A stretch of DNA of 5,218 nucleotides, from NCBI GenBank assembly GCA_020057645.1, contig JAGVFL010000122.1:1-5218 (forward strand), read 5' to 3'. The stretch comes from Candidatus Omnitrophota bacterium (GTDB lineage Bacteria; Omnitrophota; Gorgyraeia; Gorgyraeales; Gorgyraeaceae). Positions 1-5,218 of the stretch are shown here, piece by piece; the stretch's first letter is position 1, and each line of letters opens with the position of its first letter. A model generated the notes under the pieces. The model saw only the letters and a list, made by a program, of their open reading frames with translations. It ran no database searches and had not been told where the DNA came from. A program made the translations under genes and the position numbers.

Positions 1-261
1 AGGGCAGAGGCTTATGCTATTAAAAACGGGCCGCTTCTTTCCGCGCTTGACGGTTTGGGCTGCGGCATAGGTTATACTTTTATGCTTATATTAATGGTGC
101 TGGTAAGAGAAACCATCGGTTTTGGATCCCTTCTTGGCCACAGGGTGATGCCGGCGCATTGGACAAACTGGGTAGTAATGACTATCGCGCCGGGAGCGTT
201 TTTTCTTTTAGGCGTGTATTTATGGATTTTCAGGACGATTGCTAAAAAGACAGAGGCTTAA
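1..261 (+). CDS. nqrD: Na+-translocating NADH:quinone reductase subunit D, 3' part (5' end outside window)
   Basis: This is the C-terminal 86 codons of NqrD, read in frame from base 1 to the TAA at 259-261. NqrD is an integral membrane subunit of the Na+-NQR pump; with NqrE it forms a pseudo-symmetric pair around an iron site in the membrane. The first residues, RAEAYAIKNGP, match the family segment just after the conserved NCIVMG cysteine motif, so that cysteine lies just upstream of the window. The family is about 210 residues long, so roughly 120 residues are missing. Visible parts are a Gly-rich turn (LDGLGCGIGY), one hydrophobic segment (about residues 25-35 of the visible part), the RETIGFGSLLG loop, a last hydrophobic segment (about 62-80), and a basic tail. 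The TTG at 55 is an internal Leu codon, not a start. nqrE starts 2 bases after the stop. The Rnf homologue RnfE is excluded by the downstream NqrF. Confidence 0.93.
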   Translation, partial: RAEAYAIKNGPLLSALDGLGCGIGYTFMLILMVLVRETIGFGSLLGHRVMPAHWTNWVVMTIAPGAFFLLGVYLWIFRTIAKKTEA

Positions 262-263
262 AA

Positions 264-857
264 ATGAATACGACTAACCCGTTAGTTCTTCTAGTCGCCG
301 CGATATTTACGCATAATATAGCGCTTGTGTACATATTGGGGATGTGCCCTTTTATAGTTATTTCAAAGAATTTTAAGACAGCTTTGGGCATGGGCGCGGC
401 TATCATATTCGTGGTCACATTGACCGCTATTATCAACTGGCCCATATACTGGCTGATCCTTGTGCCTGCCCACGCTGAAATAGTCTCATACCTGATTTTT
501 ATTATTGTAATCGCGGCAACAGTTCAGCTATTGGAAATGCTTATTGAAAAATTTTTTCCGCCGCTCCAATCTTCATTCGGGATATTTCTTCCGCTTATCA
601 CTGTCAATTGCATTGTCCTGGCGGTGCTGCTTTTCATGGTGTTAAGAAAATATGATTTTATCCAGACAGTATTTTATTCTGTAGGGACCAGCGCAGGCTG
701 GGCGCTCGCTATCATAATTATGGCAGCTATAAAAGAAAAGATGATGCTTATTTCTGATATACCAAAGGGCCTCAGGGGCGCTGGCATCACAATGATTATC
801 GCGGGCCTATTGGCTTTTGCCTTTATGGGCTTCGCGGGGATGATCACTCTACAATGA
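264..857 (+). CDS. nqrE: Na+-translocating NADH:quinone reductase subunit E
   Basis: This encodes a 197-residue integral membrane subunit of Na+-NQR, full length for the family (about 198). It is almost wholly hydrophobic, with six likely membrane helices near residues 7-28, 39-59, 73-93, 104-127, 139-157 and 172-195. Two cysteines sit in the expected family contexts: Cys28 in YILGMCPF and Cys116 in LITVNCIV. In the known structures these, with the matching pair in NqrD, hold the iron centre that carries electrons across the membrane from NqrF. The ATG at 264 follows a GAGG at 253-256 with 7 bases between, and it lies 2 bases after the nqrD stop, so this start is well supported. The 3' end overlaps nqrF by 4 bases (ATGA). 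The paralogue RnfA looks similar; the nqrF neighbour decides for NqrE. Confidence 0.95.
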   Translation: MNTTNPLVLLVAAIFTHNIALVYILGMCPFIVISKNFKTALGMGAAIIFVVTLTAIINWPIYWLILVPAHAEIVSYLIFIIVIAATVQLLEMLIEKFFPPLQSSFGIFLPLITVNCIVLAVLLFMVLRKYDFIQTVFYSVGTSAGWALAIIIMAAIKEKMMLISDIPKGLRGAGITMIIAGLLAFAFMGFAGMITLQ

Positions 858-1927
858 CAGCTATACTTATAATGAATGCTATCCTGGTTGTGATTGCCAT
901 ACTACTGGTGATAGCAGAGAAGTTTCTGGTTACCTATGGGGAGTGCAGGATCACCATTAATAAGGAAAAGATCCTGGCTGTCAACGGAGGCGATAATCTC
1001 CTGAGCTATTTTGCGCAGAATAAGATTTTTGTGCCGTCAGCCTGCGGCGGAAAGGCGACTTGCGGATATTGCAAAATAGAGGTATTAAGCGGGGGCGGCA
1101 GCATACTGCCGACCGAAGAGGTGTTTATCTCCCGCAAAGACAGGCTAAAAGGCGTCAGGCTTGCCTGCCAGGTTAAGGTAAAGAATGATATCGAGATCTT
1201 GATCTCTCCGGAACTTCTGTCTGCCCAGGAATATAAGGCGGTAGTGGTTAAGATATTGGACCTTACTCTAGATATAAAACATGTTTTTTTGAAATTAGAA
1301 GAACCTTCCAGTATAAGCTTCAAGCCAGGCCAGTACGTGCAGTTTAAGATACCTGAAACAGATGAGTTTCGGGCCTATTCTGTCGCGTCCAGGCCTTCGC
1401 AGAATAGTATAGTAGAGCTGATTGTGCGCTTGGTGCCGAACGGCATGTGCTCCTCGTATATACATGAGGTGCTGGACATCAATGACAAGATTGCGCTTAC
1501 AGGGCCTTTTGGGGATTTTTACCTTAGAGAGGATTCTACGAGGGATATAGTATGTATTGGCGGCGGCTGCGGCATGGCGCCGATACGCTCCATACTATTA
1601 CATATGAAAGAAAAAAATATGCCGAGAAAGGTTGCGTATTTCTTCGGAGCCCGCAGTAAAAAGGATCTTTTCTTCACAGAGGAACTTTTCATACTTTCAA
1701 AAGAGTTCCCGAATTTTAAATACATCCCTGCGCTTTCAGAACCTAAGCCTCAGGATAGCTGGAGAGGCGAGACAGGGCTGATTACTCAGGTTGTGGAAAG
1801 AACGGTAATCGGAAACGGTCATACAGAGGCGTATCTTTGCGGCCCGCCGCCCATGATAGACGCTTCCATAGCTGTGCTTACCAAGAAGGGTATAGAAGAT
1901 ATATACATTTATTATGATAAGTTTTAA
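854..1927 (+). CDS. nqrF: Na+-translocating NADH:quinone reductase subunit F (NADH dehydrogenase flavoprotein)
   Basis: NqrF is the electron entry subunit of Na+-NQR: it oxidises NADH at FAD and passes electrons to a 2Fe-2S cluster. The 357-residue protein has an N-terminal membrane anchor (about 3-22), a plant-type ferredoxin domain with Cys64, Cys70, Cys73 and Cys105 as cluster ligands, an FAD domain with RAYS at 173-176, and an NADH domain with GGGCGMAP at 236-243 and CGPPPM at 329-334. The ferredoxin-NADP reductase-like order is canonical. It is clearly shorter than the Vibrio cholerae protein (about 408 residues, from memory): Cys105 to RAYS is tight, with the inserted loop seen there absent, and the distance from RAYS to CGPP is also shorter. 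The C-terminus ends YYDKF. The start is the ATG overlapping the nqrE stop by 4 bases; a GGGGAT upstream (about 836-841) is a weak ribosome site. An alternative ATG at codon 7 would trim the membrane anchor. Confidence 0.95.
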   Translation: MTAILIMNAILVVIAILLVIAEKFLVTYGECRITINKEKILAVNGGDNLLSYFAQNKIFVPSACGGKATCGYCKIEVLSGGGSILPTEEVFISRKDRLKGVRLACQVKVKNDIEILISPELLSAQEYKAVVVKILDLTLDIKHVFLKLEEPSSISFKPGQYVQFKIPETDEFRAYSVASRPSQNSIVELIVRLVPNGMCSSYIHEVLDINDKIALTGPFGDFYLREDSTRDIVCIGGGCGMAPIRSILLHMKEKNMPRKVAYFFGARSKKDLFFTEELFILSKEFPNFKYIPALSEPKPQDSWRGETGLITQVVERTVIGNGHTEAYLCGPPPMIDASIAVLTKKGIEDIYIYYDKF

Positions 1928-2849
1928 ATCGCTTATTGCGCGGCTAAAAATCTGGATAAAGGCAACTCGCGCGCCTTTTCTTACAGCTACTTTAATGCCG
2001 GTACTGCTTGGCGCGGTAATAAGCTGGTCAGAAGCCGGAAGGTTTGATATTTTGACCTTTTTCATGGTGCTTGCCGGCGTAAGCTTACTGCACCTGGCAG
2101 CTAACACGTGCAATGATTATTTTGACCACGTCACAAAAAACGACTGGCTGAATAAAAACCCGACGCCTTTCAGCGGGGGCAGCAGAGTTATACAGGAAGG
2201 TATGATATCGCCTAGAGGAATCCTGGTAGCTAGCCTTGTTTTTTTCTGTGCAGGGTCCCTCGTAGGACTATGGCTTAATCACAGGATGGCTACAAATGTA
2301 ATATTATTTCTGGGAATCACAGGCGTGTTCCTGGGGTTTTTTTATACAGCGCTTCCTTTAAAGATCGGATACAGGGGCATTGGCGAGATTATAGTGGGTT
2401 TCTGTTTCGGCCCGCTCGTTGTGATGGGGTCTTATTACGCTCAAGCCATGAGGTTTTCCTGGACAGCGTTCTGGGCGTCTATACCTGTCGGCATTTTGGT
2501 GGCCCTGATACTTTTTATAAATGAATTTCCGGACTATGAAGCTGACAAAATGGTGAATAAAAACACATTTGTAGTGCTCTTAGGGAAGGAAAAAGCTATT
2601 ATACTTTTTAATATATTCCTGTGGCTGGTATATATCATTATTGCTGTATGCGCTATTTTCAGGAGCTTGCCATGGATAAGCCTTATAACTTTTTTAACCA
2701 TCCCGCTTGCTTTCAGAATAATGGAAGTCTCCAGGAAGAATTTTGATAAGGTGGATGAGCTGCTGCCAGCGAATGCGGGCACCATAGGATTGCATATTAT
2801 GGTGAGTTTTCTTATGAGCGTTTCTTTTCTGCTGAAAGCGCTCTTTTAA
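1914..2849 (+). CDS. UbiA-family prenyltransferase, MenA-like
   Basis: This encodes a 311-residue integral membrane aromatic prenyltransferase. Such enzymes attach a polyprenyl chain from its diphosphate to an aromatic acid; the MenA branch uses 1,4-dihydroxy-2-naphthoate to make demethylmenaquinone. Both metal-diphosphate sites are visible: NDYFD at 67-71 and NEFPDYEAD at 203-211 (Asp207, Asp211). The TPFSGGSRVIQEG block (84-96) and the GEIIVGFCFGPLVVMGSYY segment (157-175) are typical of MenA-like members. About nine membrane helices are predictable, the last near 291-310. It overlaps nqrF by 14 bases and has no clear ribosome site, so translation is probably coupled to nqrF. The next gene makes prenyl diphosphates, which supports a quinone role. 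The exact acceptor cannot be read from sequence; a futalosine-pathway or 4-hydroxybenzoate prenyltransferase is possible. For that reason menA is not given as a firm symbol. Confidence 0.88.
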   Translation: MISFKSLIARLKIWIKATRAPFLTATLMPVLLGAVISWSEAGRFDILTFFMVLAGVSLLHLAANTCNDYFDHVTKNDWLNKNPTPFSGGSRVIQEGMISPRGILVASLVFFCAGSLVGLWLNHRMATNVILFLGITGVFLGFFYTALPLKIGYRGIGEIIVGFCFGPLVVMGSYYAQAMRFSWTAFWASIPVGILVALILFINEFPDYEADKMVNKNTFVVLLGKEKAIILFNIFLWLVYIIIAVCAIFRSLPWISLITFLTIPLAFRIMEVSRKNFDKVDELLPANAGTIGLHIMVSFLMSVSFLLKALF

Positions 2850-2857
2850 GGAGAAGA

Positions 2858-2892
2858 AACCTCGTATGTGGCCGTAGGCCTCCTACGAGGTT
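2858..2892. repeat. Intergenic hairpin with alternative folds
   Basis: Arms AACCTCGTA (2858-2866) and TACGAGGTT (2884-2892) are perfect 9-base inverted repeats around a 17-base loop. Inside the loop GGCC (2870-2873) can pair with GGCC (2877-2880). A competing hairpin uses CGTAGG (2873-2878) and CCTACG (2882-2887) with a CCT loop, and it would disrupt the outer stem. No T-run follows on either strand, so it does not look like an intrinsic terminator. It fills most of the only sizeable gap in the operon before moeA and ends one base before the ribosome site of the next gene. Possible roles are a REP-like palindrome, an RNA processing or stability element, or a translational control structure. 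Confidence 0.8.
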
Positions 2893-2899
2893 GAGGTGG
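2893..2899 (+). promoter_or_regulatory. Ribosome binding site of the prenyl synthase gene
   Basis: GAGGTGG lies 4 bases before the ATG at 2904 (7 bases if only GAGG is counted). It is the clearest ribosome site in the core operon and fixes the start of the prenyl synthase. It abuts the right arm of the hairpin, and GAGGT here duplicates GAGGT in that arm (2887-2891), so the left arm ACCTC (2859-2863) could pair with either copy. Occlusion of this site is conceivable but unproven. Confidence 0.7.
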
Positions 2900-2903
2900 T
2901 TAC

Positions 2904-3896
2904 ATGCTTTTGAAAGAAATCTATAAGCCGGTTGAAAAAGAGTTAGTCCAGATCGAAGATCTTTTAAGGGATAGCCTTGAGAGGTCGAAGAGAAAATCTA
3001 TTCTGAAGATAAATAATTACATGCTTGTCTCGCCTGGCAAGCGGCTCAGGCCTGCGCTTGTAACGTTGTCCAGCAAGGCGGTTTCAGCCAGCCATGCGCC
3101 GGAGGCCGAGAAACAGCTCATAAAGATCGCCACGAGCATCGAGCTGATACACATGGCGTCGTTGATCCACGACGATGTTATTGACCACGCCAACCTCAGG
3201 CACAATAAACCCACGATCAATACAAAATTCGGAGAAGATATCTCTATTGCCCTCGGAGATTACCTTTATTCCATAGCGTTCCAGCTTGTTTCGGCCTGCG
3301 GGAACATGGATATACTGGACTGTATCAGTTCTGCCGCGAAAGAGATGTGCGAAGGAGAACTGATCCAGGTGTGCGAAAGAGATAACATCGCCCTTTTAAA
3401 GAAAAGGTATTTATTGATCATAAAGAAAAAGACAGCTGCTCTTTTTGCCGCGTCCTGCGAAGCAGGCGCGATGGTTTCAGGCTGCCCTGAAGAGATGAGG
3501 TTGTCTTTGAGAAAGTATGGGCTTAATTTCGGCATAGCATTTCAGATCGTAGATGATTGCTTAGATCTGATAGGAAAGGATCTAGAGCTGGGAAAACTTG
3601 CCGGGGCTGATTTCAAGATGGGAGAATTAACACTGCCTGTACTAAATCTCTTATCCTGTTCAAGGGATAAGAAGAAGGTCATGAGTCTTCTTGGCCAGCA
3701 GAATAAATATGCGTTCCAAGAGATAAGAAAGAGATTTATTGATTCGCAGGCCTTTTTAAAAACAAGAGAAGACGCGAGCTTATACCTCGAGAGGTCTAAG
3801 AAATGCCTGGTAGGGCTGGAGGAATCCTGTTTTAAACAGAGTCTTTCTTTTCTTGCGGATTACATGGAAAACCGGATAACCTATGATAAATGTTAA
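2904..3896 (+). CDS. Polyprenyl diphosphate synthase (long-chain trans-isoprenyl type)
   Basis: This encodes a 330-residue soluble enzyme that condenses isopentenyl diphosphate onto an allylic primer to build the side chain of a quinone. Family landmarks are GKRLRP at 45-50, the first Asp-rich motif DDVID at 90-94, KPT (102-104), GDYLYS (118-123), the KT pair at 176-177, the second Asp-rich motif DDCLD at 217-221, and a GxDFKxGELTLP segment at 234-245. The fifth residue before the first motif is Ala85, not an aromatic one, which by the known chain-length rule points to a long product (about C30 or more) as in IspB-like enzymes. After DDVID the usual Arg-Arg-Gly is Arg99-His100-Asn101. The protein has 11 cysteines, mostly in the C-terminal two thirds, which is many for this family. 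Its neighbour is a UbiA prenyltransferase, the expected consumer of its product. The gene overlaps moeA by 14 bases. Product length is not certain, so no symbol is given. Confidence 0.92.
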   Translation: MLLKEIYKPVEKELVQIEDLLRDSLERSKRKSILKINNYMLVSPGKRLRPALVTLSSKAVSASHAPEAEKQLIKIATSIELIHMASLIHDDVIDHANLRHNKPTINTKFGEDISIALGDYLYSIAFQLVSACGNMDILDCISSAAKEMCEGELIQVCERDNIALLKKRYLLIIKKKTAALFAASCEAGAMVSGCPEEMRLSLRKYGLNFGIAFQIVDDCLDLIGKDLELGKLAGADFKMGELTLPVLNLLSCSRDKKKVMSLLGQQNKYAFQEIRKRFIDSQAFLKTREDASLYLERSKKCLVGLEESCFKQSLSFLADYMENRITYDKC

Positions 3897-5115
3897 TGAG
3901 GCATTAAAGGTTATACTTAACGTGGTAAAACAGCTTGAATCAGAAAAGATCCCGCTTATAAAAGGTCTTGGCAGGGTCTTATCAGAAGATATTCATGCGG
4001 GCTCTGATATCCCGGGGTTTGATAATTCAGCCATGGATGGTTATGCTGTCCGCTTTTCTGACACTATAAATGCTTCAAAACCAAAACCAAAAACACTGGA
4101 GGTTATTTGCGATATAAAAGCAGGCGATGAGCCAAAGGCATCCTTAAAAGAGAATCAGGCTGCGAGGATAATGACAGGCGCGATTATCCCAAAAGGCTCT
4201 GACAGCGTGATAATGGTTGAAGACACAGAGAAAGTCAAAAGTCAAAAGGCAAAAGGCAAAAATAGAGAATTTGTAGAAATTTTTAAAGAAACAAAACCAG
4301 GCGAAAATGTCCGAAGAAAGGGAGAGGATATAAAAAAAGGAGAACTTGTAATACCAGGCGGCAAAGAGCTTAGTTCAGCGCACATCGGCATACTGGCAAG
4401 CCTGGGCATGAGCAGGGTAAATGTATGCAGAAGACCCAGAGTAGCCATACTTGCTACCGGAGACGAAGTAATAGAAATCGATGAAGAGCTGACGCCCGGT
4501 AAGCTCAGAAATTCAAATACATATACGCTTTACAGCCAGGTCCTTAAATGCGGCGCTATACCAAAGAATCTCGGGATAGCGAAGGACAAGCCTCAAGAGC
4601 TTGAGAAAAAAATAAGAGAAGGCCTTGACTGCGATATTATTCTTACATCAGGAGGCGTTTCAGTAGGCGATTATGATTTAGTAAAGTACATATTAGCTAA
4701 AATGGGGACAAATATAAAATTCTGGCAGGTTGCTATGCGGCCTGGCAAGCCCCTTGTTTTTGGCACAATCAAAAATAAGCTTATATTTGGCCTTCCTGGC
4801 AACCCTGTTTCAAGCATGATAAGTTTTGAGGTTTTTGTCAGGCCCGCGATTCTACATATGATGGGCCAGATACATGATGAAAGAAAAGAGATAGATGCGG
4901 TATTAGAGGAAGGTATTACTAAGAAAAAAGGTTTAAGGTATTTTTTAAGGGCTTACACACATTGGAAGAATGGTGTTTATCTGACCAGGACCACAGGGCC
5001 TCAGGGTTCAGCAATTTTAAAATCAATGGCGGCTGCAAATAGCCTTATAATCCTTCCTGAAGAGGAAGAAAAAATAGAAAAAGGTGTAAGAGTAACTGTC
5101 AGGTTTTTGGATTAA
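3883..5115 (+). CDS. moeA: Molybdopterin molybdenumtransferase MoeA
   Basis: MoeA inserts molybdate into adenylylated molybdopterin to give active molybdenum cofactor in the cytoplasm. The 410-residue length is normal for the family. Signatures seen in order are SDIPGFDNSAMDGYAV at 41-56, MTGA at 97-100, GENVRRKGEDI at 140-150, the MoCF_BD domain with ATGDE at 191-195, TSGGVSVGDYD at 255-265, RPGKP at 286-290 and GLPGNPVSS at 303-311, and a small C-terminal MoeA domain IV ending in EKGVRVTVRFLD. The acidic residues and PGKP/LPGNP loops expected for the active site are present. A lysine-rich insert at residues 118-127 is encoded by four 7-base repeats. The ATG overlaps the prenyl synthase stop by 14 bases and has no good ribosome site, which suggests translational coupling. 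No moaA-E or mogA is in view, so its molybdoenzyme partner is unknown. Use for a tungsten cofactor is also possible. Confidence 0.95.
   Translation: MINVNEALKVILNVVKQLESEKIPLIKGLGRVLSEDIHAGSDIPGFDNSAMDGYAVRFSDTINASKPKPKTLEVICDIKAGDEPKASLKENQAARIMTGAIIPKGSDSVIMVEDTEKVKSQKAKGKNREFVEIFKETKPGENVRRKGEDIKKGELVIPGGKELSSAHIGILASLGMSRVNVCRRPRVAILATGDEVIEIDEELTPGKLRNSNTYTLYSQVLKCGAIPKNLGIAKDKPQELEKKIREGLDCDIILTSGGVSVGDYDLVKYILAKMGTNIKFWQVAMRPGKPLVFGTIKNKLIFGLPGNPVSSMISFEVFVRPAILHMMGQIHDERKEIDAVLEEGITKKKGLRYFLRAYTHWKNGVYLTRTTGPQGSAILKSMAAANSLIILPEEEEKIEKGVRVTVRFLD
4234..4261 (+). repeat. Four 7-base tandem repeats inside moeA
   Basis: The units are GTCAAAA at 4234-4240 and 4241-4247, then GGCAAAA at 4248-4254 and 4255-4261. 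They encode VKSQKAKGK, residues 118-126 of MoeA, in the variable stretch between the VEDT segment (112-115) and PGENVRRKGED. Since 7 is not a multiple of 3, gain or loss of one unit would shift the reading frame; the present four units plus flanks keep it open. Confidence 0.9.
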
Positions 5116-5146
5116 TGTAGGGACAGCACATTGTGCTGTCCCTACA
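5116..5146. repeat. 31-base near-perfect palindrome after moeA
   Basis: TGTAGGGACAGCACA (5116-5130), one central T (5131), then TGTGCTGTCCCTACA (5132-5146) make a 15-base perfect inverted repeat beginning on the base after the moeA stop. The stem would be very stable. No T-run follows on the plus strand (AATAAAAG), and none is clear on the minus strand, so it is not a textbook terminator, although it could stop or protect transcripts. The GTAGGG/CCCTAC ends are like REP or MITE-type dispersed palindromes mobilised by Y1 (RAYT-like) transposases; this is inference because no second copy is in view. Confidence 0.88.
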
Positions 5147-5157
5147 AATAAAAGAAA

Positions 5158-5165
5158 GGGGGAGG
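5158..5165 (+). promoter_or_regulatory. Strong ribosome binding site of the last gene
   Basis: GGGGGAGG, containing a full GGAGG at 5161-5165, sits 5 bases before the ATG at 5171. This is much stronger than the sites within the operon and suggests that the last gene is translated independently. I see no convincing -35/-10 promoter pair in the short gap 5116-5170. Confidence 0.8.
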
Positions 5166-5170
5166 CGAAC

Positions 5171-5218
5171 ATGAAAAGGTTGTTAATACCTATCTTAGTT
5201 TTAGCATTTGTTTTTTCG
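5171..5218 (+). CDS. Start of a probable exported or membrane protein (3' end outside window)
   Basis: Only 16 codons are present: MKRLLIPILVLAFVFS. The two basic residues after Met followed by an unbroken hydrophobic run are the n- and h-regions of a signal peptide or an N-terminal membrane anchor; any cleavage site or lipobox lies beyond the window. The ATG is backed by a strong GGAGG 5 bases upstream. It lies 55 bases after moeA, beyond the palindrome, so it may belong to a different transcription unit. No function can be assigned. A periplasmic molybdate-binding protein would suit the neighbour, but nothing in the sequence supports that specifically. Confidence 0.72.
   Translation, partial: MKRLLIPILVLAFVFS

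Noticed and set aside
55..261. Separate small gene starting at the TTG at 55
   Set aside because: The frame is open to base 1 and the upstream residues match NqrD, so the TTG is an internal Leu codon of a gene cut by the window edge.
1..1927. Rnf complex instead of Na+-NQR
   Set aside because: RnfE and RnfA resemble NqrD and NqrE, but the following gene has the NqrF layout: membrane anchor, 2Fe-2S ferredoxin domain, then FAD and NADH domains.
2866..2877. Tiny open frame ATG-TGG-CCG-TAG in the hairpin loop, 12 bases after a GGAG
   Set aside because: Three codons in a palindromic stretch are easily due to chance, and the spacing from GGAG is long; a leader peptide cannot be supported.
2858..2892. 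Rho-independent terminator between the prenyltransferase and synthase genes
   Set aside because: The stem is followed by GAGGTGG and the next start codon, with no T-run, so it lacks the second half of an intrinsic terminator.
242..4448. Minus-strand open frames at 242-445, 1006-1323, 1519-1725, 1736-2113, 2534-2785, 3017-3220, 3266-3535 and 4242-4448
   Set aside because: All lie antisense to well-supported genes with clear family motifs, show no recognisable domain, and have no independent support such as a ribosome site in a free interval.
5116..5146. Intrinsic terminator after moeA
   Set aside because: The hairpin is strong, but it is followed by AATAAAAG, not a T-run; it is listed as a palindromic repeat with termination only possible.
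1..5218. CRISPR arrays, tRNA or rRNA genes, insertion sequences, phage genes
   Set aside because: Nearly every base is accounted for by conserved housekeeping-type genes; no spaced direct repeats, cloverleaf-like segments or transposase motifs were seen.

Overview
The window is a compact, entirely plus-strand run of bacterial genes with almost no intergenic space. The gene content indicates a Na+-pumping, quinone-using bacterium. The naming style of the proteins, the moderate GC content, the lysine-rich proteins and the palindromic intergenic spacers would fit an uncultivated lineage such as Omnitrophota or the wider Planctomycetes-Verrucomicrobia group. That placement is an impression from sequence style, not a demonstrated assignment.

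Layout. Bases 1-261 hold the C-terminal part of nqrD. nqrE (264-857) and nqrF (854-1927) follow, so this is the distal end of an operon for the Na+-translocating NADH:quinone oxidoreductase (Na+-NQR); nqrA, B and C would lie upstream, outside the window. Overlapping the end of nqrF is a UbiA-family membrane prenyltransferase of MenA-like type (1914-2849). After a 54-base spacer carrying a hairpin comes a long-chain polyprenyl diphosphate synthase (2904-3896). A full-length molybdopterin molybdenumtransferase, moeA (3883-5115), overlaps its end. After moeA lies a 31-base near-perfect palindrome, then a strong ribosome binding site and the first 16 codons of a probable exported protein (5171 to the window edge).

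How the genes fit together. The synthase makes the polyprenyl diphosphate tail, the UbiA enzyme attaches such a tail to an aromatic quinone precursor, and Na+-NQR reduces the resulting quinone with NADH while exporting Na+. The segment therefore pairs a quinone-reducing pump with two steps of making its quinone. MoeA inserts molybdenum into molybdopterin and may serve a molybdoenzyme elsewhere, possibly a quinone-linked terminal reductase; this last link is inference.

I did not find an obviously new system. The points worth a second look are the two non-coding palindromes, a 7-base tandem repeat embedded in moeA, a shortened NqrF, a non-standard residue after the first aspartate-rich motif of the prenyl synthase, and two gene junctions that share the same 14-base overlap geometry.
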